Positions 13,201 to 22,921 of a stretch of DNA of 64,000 nucleotides are shown piece after piece. The notes under the pieces were generated by a model. It was not told the origin of the DNA. It did not search any database and worked only from the letters and a program-made list of their open reading frames with translations. The stretch is from Watersipora subatra. Its lineage: Eukaryota > Bryozoa > Gymnolaemata > Cheilostomatida > Watersiporidae. The DNA lies in NCBI RefSeq assembly GCF_963576615.1, contig NC_088716.1, positions 62,404,228 to 62,468,227 of the forward strand, read 5' to 3'. Numbering within the stretch: position 1 is the stretch's first letter; each line of letters opens with the position of its first letter. The translations under genes and the position numbers were made by a program.

Positions 13201-16200
13201 TCATAGGTAGAGTATCATGTTATAGTTTATATGATATACATACTAGTAATCATAGGTAGAGTATCATGTTATAGTTTATATGATATACATACTAGTAATC
13301 ATAGGTAGAGTCATGTTATAGTTTATATGATATACATACTAGTAATCGTAGGTAGAGTATCACGTTATAGTTTATATGATATACATACTAGTAATCATAG
13401 GTAGAGTATCATGTTATAGTTTATATGATATACATACTAGTAATCATAGGTAGAGTCATGTTATAGTTTATATGATATACATACCAGTAATCATAAGTAG
13501 AGTATCATGTTATAGTTTATATGATATACATACCAGTAATCATAGGTAGAGTATCATGTTATAGTTTATATGATATACATACTAGTAATCATAAGTAGAG
13601 TTTTACAAAGACAATTGCTGTTTGACCAAATCACTGCCCCCCCCCCCCCAAAGACTCAGTTTTCTACATGATTTTGTAACTAGGAGAACGAAGGAGATAG
13701 AATATGCATGGGAAGACGTGAAGGCGCTATTCAATGGCGGGTCACGAAAGCGCCTCGCCGCTTCTCCAGCTGATGAAGAGGAAGAGGAATCTCCTAGAAA
13801 ACTTGTCAGTAACCTATTTCCTTCATATTCACAGAGATTGCCAACTTCTGTATCGGCGTGTCAGCTCACTCGGCCATCATCCCTCTACTTCTCATCTCCA
13901 CCAAACATCTCAGCTGCCTCACCAAGTTTCACAAGCTTTTTAAGGTAATGTATTATTACTCGTTATGGCACAGGCATTCCAGAGATAGGGTAACGCTTAG
14001 AGTAAACACAGGAACCATTGAAGGAAATAGCTAGATTCTAGGTCATGATGACTAACTTTCAAACATGGCTATTTAAACTTGCTGTTAAATCAGGTGAGAT
14101 AATAGAACATAATAATGCCAATTAGTAAATTATTCTCACAGAGCTAATCACCACTCCCCTCAAGACGAGCACCAATGTTACATTAACTCTGGTAGGTTGG
14201 AGAGCCCCACTGAGTTTGACATGTAACTAATGTTTCTTCCACGAGTAGTGAGCGTTCAGCTGGGTTGCTCTTTAGAGCCACATGACTAGAAGGTTATTTC
14301 AAGTGAGAAAAGAAAAATTGTGTTATCAACTGCTCTCTGGACTATAGGAGAGCACTTTGCTACCACCATACCGGAAAAACACCTCTGCGGTTCGATAGGC
14401 AATGATTCTGGTTACTGACAATGACAAGCTCGACTACAATATTTTTATTGAAACAAAGTTAGAATACAAAAATAATGAATCTTTGCAAAAACATGTTGGT
14501 CTTATAGAGTTTGCATTCCATTTTGAAGATCTTTACACAAGAAATCTACATAAATATTTATGTTGAACATGCGACGAAATTTTTAAATGTTTAATCAACT
14601 CTAGAGCCAAGTTTATAAATGTGTGTAACAATAAAAAATTAAATAATTCCCCGTAAATGCAGTCATTTAACTACAAATTCAAGATCTTTTATTTAACTAA
14701 AACATTTTAAACTCCAGATGAAACATTAAAATGAGAGAGTCCTTAAATTGAAAAGTAGCTCATGTAAAAATAGTAAGTTTCAATTTGTTGGTGTTTCAGG
14801 TGGTGTTTCAGGACACTGATGATCAACAAAGGTCCTCACAAACTTATCATGCTGGTGGTTTAGTGGCATATGATATGCTTTCACTATTTGTAACAATAAT
14901 TACAGTAACCCTATAGTATGCTGCCATTTTGCATTAAGGTATAAACACACTAGGCGATTTTATCGCGAGCGTCATGAGGAGGGCGGAGATATCGCTAGCG
15001 TGTGCATAAACACACTTGAGCGATTCACTAGCAAGCGATATAATGGGCACGCCCACAAACTGCCAATAAAATTCCGTGTCATTAGTTTCTTCGGAGTTGT
15101 TAATAAATTTAGGTCAGTCAATACGGCGCCGTCTAGGCGACAACGTAAACAACTTACGCATTTGTTATTAAACCTATCTCACTTTCACGGATTGTACCCT
15201 GCCTACACTACAAGGAGACATAAGAAAAACGATTATTGCATTTTTAACTGTAATGTTTTTCACAATTTTTATTCATATTTTATTTTGTAGTGGTTTTTTA
15301 TATTTAGGCCTAATGTATTAAATATTTACCGTTCTCAAGATGGTCAACCTGCGCAACGATTGACTCCAAATGTTGGTTTCCAACTTAGATTTTTTGTAAT
15401 TTTTGTTTGTTATGATGCACATGACTGGGAGTGCTATTATTAAATTTATGAACAACTCAGTGCTCGTTCTGAAGATGTTTCAATATTAACAAAATAGCAA
15501 ATTGTCGCTGCTGTGCGTTGGTGAACATCGATAAGAAATAATTACCCGCCATAAAATTGCATTCTGGTAAAATCCAACCAATCAAAATGCACCTCACGGG
15601 CGATAAAGTTGTGTAGAGAAAAGTCTTGCGTTATCGCTCTGCATGAGCACGCTGAGTGAATTCCAGCGCAGATTAGCGCCACGCAGCGCGATATCGCTCT
15701 AAATATCGCCTAGTGTGTTTATACCTTTAAAGATTATTTTTAAAAATACTTTTCAATGTTTGTCACTAAAAAATATCATAACGATTGCAATATCCGCAGT
15801 ACTATTGGCATCACTATCATTATTATCATCATTCTCAAGATTGTTACTCATGTTATTAATAAATAATCTTATTATTCTTGCTAATGCTAGAGCTGAAGTT
15901 TGTTCATAGACCTTCCAAGTCCCTCAAGTTGAGCTTTCCTTAGCCTTTATGCGTGCAAAATCATTTTTCATCAGTATTTCCACATTCTTACCTTATCTCT
16001 AGCACTAGGTATGCAATACACATTTTAGTTACTAGCCTCAATGACCGTGAGGAAATTATGTACATAAGGAAACAATAAATAGAGACGAAATTGGCTGTCC
16101 AACTTGGTCTTGAGCAAGGGAATCCTCTAGCACCAAAGTACTTGAACCACTCTTTTATTCCTGTTCATGTTTAAAACTTTACATAGTTTGTCATGAATAT

Positions 16201-17828
16201 TAATCTACTCTCTTACCAAGAAACATGTTATCGAGTGTGGGCGGCGAGTATATACTTGTTTTTACGTATTTCTGCTGACGAGGTCGTTTATACTCAAGGG
16301 TACTTGTAAGTGAACCCTGGCCATCTAGTTGAGCCAGATTCAACCTTTATGGCGTTCATTATTCATAGACCAAGTTCTGCGGAGCCGACTATTCCAGCGC
16401 TATGGCCTGTCCCGCAACATATGGCACTCAGTGAGCTACTACATAGGTCAAGAGTGTTTGTGCCGCGGCATCCTTCCCTAGCTCAGTTTCATCAGATACC
16501 CGGTACTCCCCACAGTTTCAATCTACACACTTGCGCAGGGGCGCTCAACTCCGCAGCTCACACGATCATGTCTAATAATCCTGGTGATTCTGCAGGTAAG
16601 CTCTCCCTTAAATAAAAACCAACTATGTAATATCCTATAGCTAAATCGAATCGCTTCTGGCACTTATTTATCACTAACTGAATACCTACCTTTGATAATA
16701 ACAAATGTTAAGCACTGCTGACTAATAGGCATATACACGTACATGTACACTGTACATGTACATTGTACATCATCTCTTGAATATGCTGTCAAACAGTTGT
16801 TACTTATTCTAGATATACCTCCTTTAACAAACACATTCCTCTAATATATTGTGAGCTCTGGCAGATGGTCAAGTATTAAGAATTTAACAACTTTCAAAGT
16901 AATGCTCTCATTACATAAAAAGTATTGCTTTGGGTTAACACAAAAGTATTGCTTGCACAAACATGAAAGAATTGTGTGCACTAACATATAAGTATTCATT
17001 GCACTAACATAAAAGTATTGCTTGCACTAACATAAAAGTATTGCTTGCTGGAACATAAAAGCATTGTTTGGATAAGCACAAAATTCATGCATGCACTAAC
17101 ATGAGACAGTTGCTTGCACTAACATATAAGTATTCCATGCACTAACATGAAAGTATTGTAAGTATTGTTTGTTCTAACAAAACAGTATTCCTTGCATTAA
17201 CATGAGGGTATTGCAAGTATTGCTTGCACTAAGACGGTATTGCTTGCACTAATAATATGGTATTACTTGCACTAACATGAAAGTATTGTTTGTATGAATG
17301 TACAAGTTATGCATAAACTAACAAAAATGGATTGCGTGCACTAACTTATCCGTATTCCTTGTGCTAACATAAAATTATTGCTTGCACTAACGATATAGAG
17401 TTGCATGCACTAACATATAAGTATTTTTTTGCACTAACACAAAGGTATGTCAAGTATTGCTTGCACTAACAAGACAATATTCCTTGCACTAACAAGAAAG
17501 CATTGCTTGGACTAACTTAGAAGTATTGCTTGCATTAACACAAAAATACTGCTTATACCAACATCCAAGTATTGCAGAACGTAACAAAATTGTATTGCTT
17601 GCATCTACATGAAATAATTGCATGCACTAACATAAAATTGTTGCTTGCACTAACATAAATGTATTGCTTGCAGGAACATGCGGTCATGAAAAAATAAAAT
17701 GTACTTGTTTTCATATGGAACGCACGGAGTTGTCATCTGAAATCTTTTTTACAGTTGAAGAGATTGAAATAGGTGAAACAAAGACAAATAAAGATAAAAA
17801 AATTAAGCGGCCATGGGTAGATACAGAG
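7180..17828 (+). CDS. SKOR: SKOR-type SKI/SNO transcriptional corepressor, seven exons (5' partial)
   Basis: Member of the SKI/SNO/DAC corepressor family, closest in motif to vertebrate SKOR1/SKOR2 (Fussel, LBX corepressor). Known relatives are nuclear, bind DNA-bound partners and Smads, and act mainly in neurons. Exons: 7180-7337, 7449-7541, 8219-8374, 9998-10159, 13684-13944, 16369-16595, 17674-17828. All have AG/GT borders and compatible phases, giving 404 codons. The DAC-like domain (about residues 10-110) shows [48 protein letters not shown] and [12 protein letters not shown]. The SAND-like zinc-binding region (about 110-185) shows [29 protein letters not shown] and [14 protein letters not shown]. 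The family signature [17 protein letters not shown] lies in exon 5. Later exons are Ser/Pro-rich and poorly conserved. The first exon enters in phase 0, so an upstream start exon is missing. The family's C-terminal coiled coil was not found. Confidence 0.9.
7915..8010. repeat. 23-bp tandem repeat, 4 copies
   Basis: Four nearly identical copies of CATGAACTGTGGCAGCCAAAGGG in SKOR intron 2. One copy has a C-to-T change (AGCTAAAGG). Confidence 0.9.
8650..9320. repeat. 20-bp GGTAGGTACTAGGTTA minisatellite
   Basis: About 33 units built from AGGTAGGTACTAGGTTAGGT, with a second unit type (ACTTAGAGNTTCGGTAGGT) interspersed in the left half and homogeneous copies in the right half. It lies in SKOR intron 3. 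The unit contains TTAGG but is not a telomeric array. Confidence 0.9.
9420..9680. repeat. About 75-bp AT-rich tandem repeat
   Basis: Three to four diverged copies of a unit containing AATGCTTGCATATAATTGTT and ATACTATTATATATGCC, within SKOR intron 3. Confidence 0.75.
10177..10458. repeat. CT and CCCTCT microsatellite
   Basis: A (CT)n run of about 45 bases followed by about 38 copies of CCCTCT. It starts about 18 bp past the 5' splice donor of SKOR exon 4 at 10160. The long frames through it (poly Leu-Pro or Gly-Glu) are artefacts. CT-rich sequence continues less regularly to about 10760. Confidence 0.95.
10760..11550. other. Intronic stretch, nothing recognised
   Basis: Part of SKOR intron 4 between the CT microsatellite and the 49-bp array. 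No exon-like frame or repeat was identified. Confidence 0.5.
11552..13603. repeat. 49-bp minisatellite, about 42 copies
   Basis: Tandem copies of a 49-bp unit containing GAGTATCATGTTATAGTTTA and ATGATATACATACTAGTAAT. Variants such as ATACATACCAGTAAT and a 2-bp-shorter GAGTCATG recur in blocks, showing higher-order duplication. The array fills the 3' half of SKOR intron 4 and stops about 80 bp before exon 5. There are no unique spacers, so this is not a CRISPR array. Confidence 0.95.
14937..15726. mobile_element. Harbinger-like MITE with TTA target duplication
   Basis: A 790-bp element in SKOR intron 5. The left end AGGTATAAACACACTAGGCG and the right end are inverted copies for at least 22 bp, and TTA flanks both sides (14934-14936 and 15727-15729). 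A 3-bp TWA duplication is the hallmark of PIF/Harbinger elements. Subterminal GAGCGAT/ATCGCTC motifs recur. No transposase is encoded. Confidence 0.8.
15730..16368. other. Intronic stretch, nothing recognised
   Basis: Remainder of SKOR intron 5. A small frame with Leu/Ser/Ile-rich composition near 15715-15909 overlaps the MITE end and is not gene-like. Confidence 0.5.
16930..17673. repeat. 23-bp GCACTAACATAAAAGTATTGCTT minisatellite
   Basis: About 30 degenerate copies of a 23-bp unit containing CACTAACATAAAAGTATTGC. The last copy reads ATGTATTGCTTGCAGGAACATG, and its TTGCAG is the 3' splice site used by SKOR exon 7, so the repeat and the splice acceptor overlap. Confidence 0.85.
17674..17828 (+). 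CDS. SKOR: SKOR exon 7, lodged between two minisatellites
   Basis: The exon continues the SKOR frame (enters in phase 1, leaves in phase 0) and encodes 51 complete codons, including [17 protein letters not shown] and a Lys-rich stretch ending [10 protein letters not shown]. It has no recognised domain and is not obviously conserved in vertebrate SKOR. Its acceptor coincides with the last unit of a 23-bp minisatellite, and its last 12 bases plus donor are the first unit of a 25-bp one. It could be a lineage-specific exon; a non-coding origin cannot be excluded. Confidence 0.6.
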
Positions 17829-18081
17829 GTAAGTATAAAGGGTAGATACAGAAGTAAGTATAAAGGGTAGATACAGAAGTAAGTATAAAGGGTAGATACA
17901 GAGGTAAGTGTAAAGGGTAGATACAGAGGTAAGTATAAAGGGTAGATACAGAGGTAAGTATAAAGGGTAGATACAGAGGTAAGTATAAAGGGTAGATACA
18001 AAGGTAAGTATAAAGGGTAGATACAGAGGTAAATATAAAGAGTAGATACAGAGGCAAGTATAAAGGGTAGATACAGAGGTA
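17817..18081. repeat. 25-bp minisatellite made of a repeated 5' splice donor
   Basis: About 11 copies of a 25-bp unit formed from GTAGATACAGAG plus GTAAGTATAAAGG. The first unit is the end of SKOR exon 7 with its donor. Most later units keep a full GAG/GTAAGT donor; variants include AGAAGTAAGT, GAGGTAAATA and GAGGCAAGTA. Minus-strand frames through it (repeating [14 protein letters not shown]) are artefacts. Confidence 0.95.
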
Positions 18082-18340
18082 AGCAAACTTCCATAGCCTT
18101 AAGGTCAATGTTTTATAGCAGAATAAAAGAAAATCTAAATGTACCAACAAAGATGACTTTTTATTACAATGATCTTATTTTTCAGTCATAGTTTGTACTT
18201 TGTTGTCTGGTAACCTACAGTAACTTACAGTAACTTTCAATAACATAATTTCTTTGTCAATCAGCATCATACAACCGTGTAAAAAGGTAGACAACAGACA
18301 ATATGAGAAACATACCAATACCTAAATATCTATCCTGTAG

Positions 18341-18414
18341 GGGGAGGAGGTTCACTCAGTATCTGATGGGACAAAAACAACGAGCTCAAGGTTCACTTCC
18401 CTCAGCAGTGAGAG
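18341..18414 (+). CDS. Candidate SKOR exon 8
   Basis: After the acceptor TATCCTGTAG the frame set by exon 7 stays open, giving GEEVHSVSDGTKTTSSRF followed by TSLSSE, and ends at AGAG/GTGATA in phase 2. Ser/Thr/acidic composition fits the disordered C-terminal part of SKOR proteins. The supporting evidence is only frame continuity and splice sites. Joining to 18500 would add a few residues and a stop. A SINE-like B box (GAGTTTGAATCAT near 18480) nearby makes the downstream exon doubtful. Confidence 0.4.
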
Positions 18415-18839
18415 GTGATAAAGCATATACCCATGACCACAACACTAGCTTTAGAACCATGGTTACCGTGAGCTTGTGAGTTTGAATCATTTTTTAGGCC
18501 TTCCAAACACCTGTCAGCGTGTCGGTAACTATCGACACTCCAACATAAGTCGACTGGTCAATAGCACGCTATGCCACTCTTTCTGCTGGAGTAACATTTA
18601 GGCAGTTTGTAAAGGTAGTTACACTGACTGACTTTATTGAGAGGAATGAGAAGCGAGTACCATGACAGAAATAACTGAAAGTGAATTTATTCTCAACTAG
18701 ATTCAACTAACATTAGCTACTTTATTAGAAACCTCCATATGACCAAAGACATCTCTGTGAATTTATAATTATCTGCATGCTTATTGTTTATGTGGGCACT
18801 GAGTAATATTCAGCAAATCTACCTTATTTAAAAACACTT

Positions 18840-18845
18840 TTTATT
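18840..18845 (-). terminator. Poly(A) signal of minus-strand gene
   Basis: AATAAA on the minus strand, 35 bases past the stop codon of the candidate terminal exon at 18880-18920. Confidence 0.5.
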
Positions 18846-18879
18846 AAAAGAAAGGTCAAAACTTTAGCCCTGCTCGTTT

Positions 18880-18920
18880 TCAATCTTCCAGAATGTCTTC
18901 AAAGACGTCATAGTTGTCTT
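18880..18920 (-). CDS. Candidate 3'-terminal exon of an unidentified minus-strand gene
   Basis: On the minus strand a branch-point-like CTGATTAAT and a long T tract lead into TTGTAG. From there a phase-1 frame encodes EDNYDVFEDILED (first residue shared with the previous exon) and stops with TGA; AATAAA follows 35 bases later. The acidic tail looks protein-like. In phase 0 the alternative tail would be KTTMTSLKTFWKIENEQG. No upstream exon could be identified and the gene was not recognised. It would be convergent with SKOR. Confidence 0.4.
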
Positions 18921-18924
18921 CTAC

Positions 18925-19645
18925 AAAAAAAAACAAATTAATCAGTAAAACATTTATTTGGTTACTAGCAAAAGAAAGCATTTCTTAGCATTTGGCGAAC
19001 TGTAAAACAGAATGGATATGATAAACTCAGTCGGCTAAAGATACCAACAAGGAGATTTGATGAGCAGAGCAACTCTCATTGTATTCACCTAACTAACACA
19101 AACTCTGCGTATAACTACCCTATAACTCATACCGTCTCATAACTCGGCGTTATACAGCTGCGGAGTATTGCTCATTGTCTCCTCTTGTCAGCTCCGACAG
19201 CAGCAAACTCTTGTATAGGTATGAGTTTCTTTACAAAGCTAATTCCAAAAATCTATACTAGTTGATTTTGAGCAAAAGTGGAGTTGACGCAATTTCTATA
19301 TACTTTTCTTGTTGTCAAACACTCTTACCCTACCATATAGATTTGAGATGGTGCAATAATATCTGTTTTATTTCTGTACATTAATTGTATGGCACTAGCA
19401 TTTCCTTTATTAAACATTTAAGAATCTTTGTATCGCCTCTACTCATTTTTCAGTAGGCTGGTCATCATGGATTTATTGTATAATAAAGTATAAAACCGCT
19501 CAGCCTTTATAGTTCAACTAGTACAACATTTTAGTGGACAGCAGGTTACTTAGAAACTAGTTTGATTATAAAATTTGTGCTGAAATTTCCGTTGTACAAT
19601 TTGGAAGGTGAAGAATATTGAAACAAGAATAATAAAATCATTTGA
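18925..19645. other. Gene-free stretch, nothing firm
   Basis: Upstream exons of the minus-strand candidate would be expected here or beyond. A minus frame around 19310-19390 ends at a GGTAAGAG donor but has the wrong phase for that exon. No exon was assigned. Confidence 0.4.
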
Positions 19646-19648
19646 CTG

Positions 19649-19668
19649 GTTAGTCAGTCAGTCGGTCA

Positions 19669-19704
<36 letters not shown>

Positions 19705-20127
19705 TTCAGTCAGTCAGTCGGTCAGTCATTCAGTCAGTCAGCCAGTAAGTCAGTCTGTCAGTCAGTCAGCAGGTCAGTCTGTCAGTCAGTCAGTCATTCA
19801 GTCAGTCAGTCGGTCAGTCATTCAGTCAGTCGGTCAGTCAGTCATTCAGTCAGTCAGTCAGCCAGTAAGTCAGTCTGTCAGTCAGTCAGCAGGTCAGTCT
19901 GTCAGTCAGTCTGTCGGTCGGTCAGTCAGTCGGTCGGTCGTCAGTGAGTCTGTCTGTCTGTGTGTCGGTCAGTCAGTCAGCCTGTCAGTCAGTCTGTCAG
20001 TCAGCAGGTCAGTCTGTCTGTCAGTCAGTCAGTCAGTCTGTCAGTCGGCAGGTCAGTCTGTCTGTCAGTCAGTCAGTCTGTCAATCAATCAGTCAGTCAG
20101 CAGGTCAGTCTGTCTGTCAGTCAGTAT

Positions 20128-20158
<31 letters not shown>

Positions 20159-20403
20159 TGTCAGTCAGCAGGTCAGTCTGTCTGTCAGTCAGTCAGTCAG
20201 TCTGTCAGTCGGCAGGTCAGTCTGTCTGTCAGTCAGCCAGTCTGTCAATCAATCAGTCAGTCAGCAGGTCAGTCTGTCTGTCAGTCAGTCAGTATGTCAG
20301 TCAGTCAGTCTGTCAGTCGGCAGGTCAGTCTGTCTGTCAGTCAGTCAGTCTGTCAATCAATCAGTCAGTCAGCAGGTCAGTCTGTCTGTCAGTCAGTCAG
20401 TAT

Positions 20404-20434
<31 letters not shown>

Positions 20435-20846
20435 TGTCAGTCGGCCTGTCAGTCAGTCTGTCAGTCAGCAGGTCAGTCTGTCTGTCAGTCAGTCAGTATG
20501 TCAGTCAGTCTGTCAGTCAGTCAGTCTGTCAGTCGGCAGGTCAGTCAGTCCGTCAGTCAGTCTGTCAGTCAATCAGTCAGTCATTCAGTCAGTCAGCCAG
20601 TAAGTCAGTCTGTCAGTCAGCAGGTCAGTCCGTCAGTCAGTCTGTCAGTCAATCAGTCAGTCAGTCGGTCAGCCAGTAAGTCAGTCTGTCAGTCAGCAGG
20701 TCAGTCTGTCACTCAGTCAGTCCGTCAATCAGTCAGTCAATCAGTCAGTCAGTCAGTCAATCAGTCAATCAGTCAGTCTATCAGTCAGTCAGTCAGTCTG
20801 TCAATCAGTCAATCAGTCAGTCAGTATGTCAGTCAGTCAGTCAATT
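19649..20846. repeat. 1.2 kb GTCA tetranucleotide microsatellite
   Basis: Nearly pure GTCA repeats with regular T/G variants (GTCT, GTCGGTCA, GCAGGTCA) that form a higher-order pattern of about 70-80 bp. The frames of 219-242 aa (repeating SVSQSV or QSVCQ) come from this repeat, because 4-bp units keep all three plus frames open. Confidence 0.97.
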
Positions 20847-20849
20847 CAC

Positions 20850-21535
20850 TTTAAAGTTAGCTATCTACTGACACAGTTGACTGTTACTTGACAGCTTTGA
20901 AACTGGCAAGATTAGCCTGTACCTACTTTTTGTGGTGAAATTATCGCTATTGAAAGACTGCAGAACAGCAGCATGCAACTCGACTGTCTCATTTGCTACT
21001 ATTATCCTACTAAACGCCTTCAACTCAAACTTACACTCATAGTATTTGCTAGTCAAGAGTTGCTACTCAAGACCAAACACTAAGATCAAAGGAGAATGTC
21101 CTGTAGCACTTCTTGATACATTCGGCATGTGTAGGGGATAGGCGTATAGGGTACAAATACATGTGGCAGTATGGACTCCGTTCACATATCTTTCATAATT
21201 GTAAGACAATTATGATAGTTTTTCTTCATCAGAGGAGACGACGATACATAGATAACAGAGTCTGATAGGTTCTGTTGATGCTTGATCAAAAATCAGGGCC
21301 TGAGATCGTTATAAATCTTTCTTAGTTTGCAAGCGATGATAACCAACTACTGGTTTTATAACAAACACTTTTAGTGGATGCTAAAAATATATCATTTATT
21401 TGTTCATGTGTCATCGATAGAGTAGATACTGTGTTGACTGCGTATCACCAAAAGTGGTGTTTAGATGACAACTCCAGGTTAAAGATTACGTCAAGGACTA
21501 AACAATGTGCAATGTTTAATATTTTTGATATTTAA
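20850..21535. other. Unique sequence, nothing recognised
   Basis: About 690 bp between the GTCA array and the 35-bp minisatellite. A minus frame at 20865-21056 has no recognisable motif and no splice context. Confidence 0.4.
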
Positions 21536-21737
21536 TCATGCATAGTCCTCTGTGTGTGTATGTGTAAGGTATATGCATAACCCTCTGTGTGTGTATGTGT
21601 AAGGTGTATACATAGCCCTCTGTGGGTGTATGTGTAAGGTGTATGCATAACCCTCTGTGTGTGTATGTGTAAGGTGTAGGCATAGTCCTCTGTGTGTGTA
21701 TGTGTAAGGTGTAGGCATAGTCCTCTGTGTGTGTATT
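21536..21737. repeat. 35-bp minisatellite, left segment
   Basis: About six copies of the unit containing CTCTGTGTGTGTATGTGTAA and GGTGTATGCATA. It is the same repeat as at 22922-23842, separated from it by the LINE insertion. Confidence 0.9.
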
Positions 21738-22921
21738 TGATTTGATTTTGATTTGATTTTTATTGCGTAATAATAACATGACAATATGAGTAAAAAAATA
21801 CACAGAGTAGCAATAGGACATGCCAGATAGCCAGAGGCTAGAGTCAAGGCAGCCCCAGCAAGCAGTAGGAAAAGAAACAGAATCAGCGATAAGCGCACAC
21901 TCCGGAGCACCAGAGTCAGGAAGGACAGTCCCAGGACGCCCACAGGCGCTCTACCAACTTCGCCTTCAGCTGACCCGGAGCAGAGCCCGCACAATCACTC
22001 AAAAATTTATTATATAATTTCATTGCACTAAAAAATATCGATCTCTGTCCCTTAGAAGACAAACACTTTTTCAACTTTAATTGATTTTTACTTTTTAAAC
22101 GGGTATCTTGACAATGATCTATCATAAAATCTTGCAACTCTTCCATGGGGAAAGAATTTGTTAAAAACATTAGCAGGCGATACTGGAATAAAATTTCAAT
22201 TGGCATTATTTTTAAAATTTTAAAATTTTTGGAAACTGTTTGATTTGGTTTAAAATTGAGTATTATTCTGATTGCCTTTTTTTGCATGATTAAAAGTTTG
22301 TTTAAATCAGTTTTGTTGCCGTGGCCCCAAAACTCGATTCCATAAATTAAAAGAGAATAGAAAAAACTGTAGTACAAATTGATCATGGTTGATTTGTCTA
22401 GGTAGGGGCGAATGAAACGTAATATTAGTAATATGTAATTAAGTTTTTTGATGAGACTTTGGATGTGTTTTTTAAAAGTCAAGTTGTTGTCTAACGTGAT
22501 ACCTAAAAATTGAGTCGAATCTTTGATTTGTAGTTGAGAATTGTTTAAAGAAAGGCTTAGATTATAATTTTGAGTGTTTTTAGACGGATTTTTGAAAACT
22601 ACTTGAAATGTTTTACTGTTGTTTAAAATGAGTCTGTTTGATAGGCACCATTCATTAATAATATTTAATTCCTCTTGGAGTTTAGAATTATCTGTTGAAA
22701 ATATATTGGTGTCATCTGCGAATAAAATACAATCCAAATCAGGTGCAGCATTTACTAAGTCATTTATAAAAATTAAAAATAAGAGGGGTCCTAAAATTGA
22801 TCCTTGTGGGACACCAATCGTAATTGCCCTCATTTGCGAACAATCAGTATCTGTTTTGGTAAATTGAAATCTATTTTGGAGATAACTTTGAATAAGAGAG
22901 GAAGACTTTACACTAAAATTG
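21738..22921 (-). mobile_element. 5'-truncated non-LTR retrotransposon (CR1/L2/jockey-like)
   Basis: A 1.18 kb LINE fragment inserted in the 35-bp minisatellite, transcribed from the minus strand. It retains the C-terminal half of the reverse transcriptase and about 180 bp of 3' UTR. The 3' end reads AATAAAAATCAAATCAAAA, a short tandem tail rather than poly(A), as in CR1/L2-type elements. Both borders lie in repeat units, so a target duplication cannot be resolved. Confidence 0.85.
21916..22921 (-). CDS. LINE reverse transcriptase, C-terminal fragment
   Basis: The reading frame stays open for about 335 codons and ends WASWDCPS. It contains the RT fingers/palm motif GVPQGSILGPLL followed by FLIFINDL, the catalytic FADDTNIF (variant of YADD) and FLGITLDNNLTFKKHI, and the thumb region with LIYGIEFWGHGN typical of non-LTR elements. 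The endonuclease domain and N-terminal RT are absent. The frame runs on into the minisatellite upstream without a stop, producing an artificial 644-codon frame. Transposition in cis is not possible with this fragment. The intact frame suggests a fairly recent insertion. Confidence 0.85.

Noticed and set aside
11552-13603. Possible CRISPR array
   Set aside because: Units are directly tandem with no unique spacers, in an animal intron with no cas genes.
13622-13683. Extension of SKOR exon 5 upstream into the poly-C region
   Set aside because: The phase from exon 4 and the acceptor at 13683 give the family-consistent frame; upstream residues (poly-Pro) are intronic.
18450-18500. SINE or tRNA gene
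   Set aside because: Only a B-box-like GAGTTTGAATCAT is convincing; the cloverleaf does not close.
19944-20854. Three long overlapping frames (SVSQSVCQ repeats)
   Set aside because: A stop-free GTCA tetranucleotide repeat keeps all plus frames open; no unique sequence.
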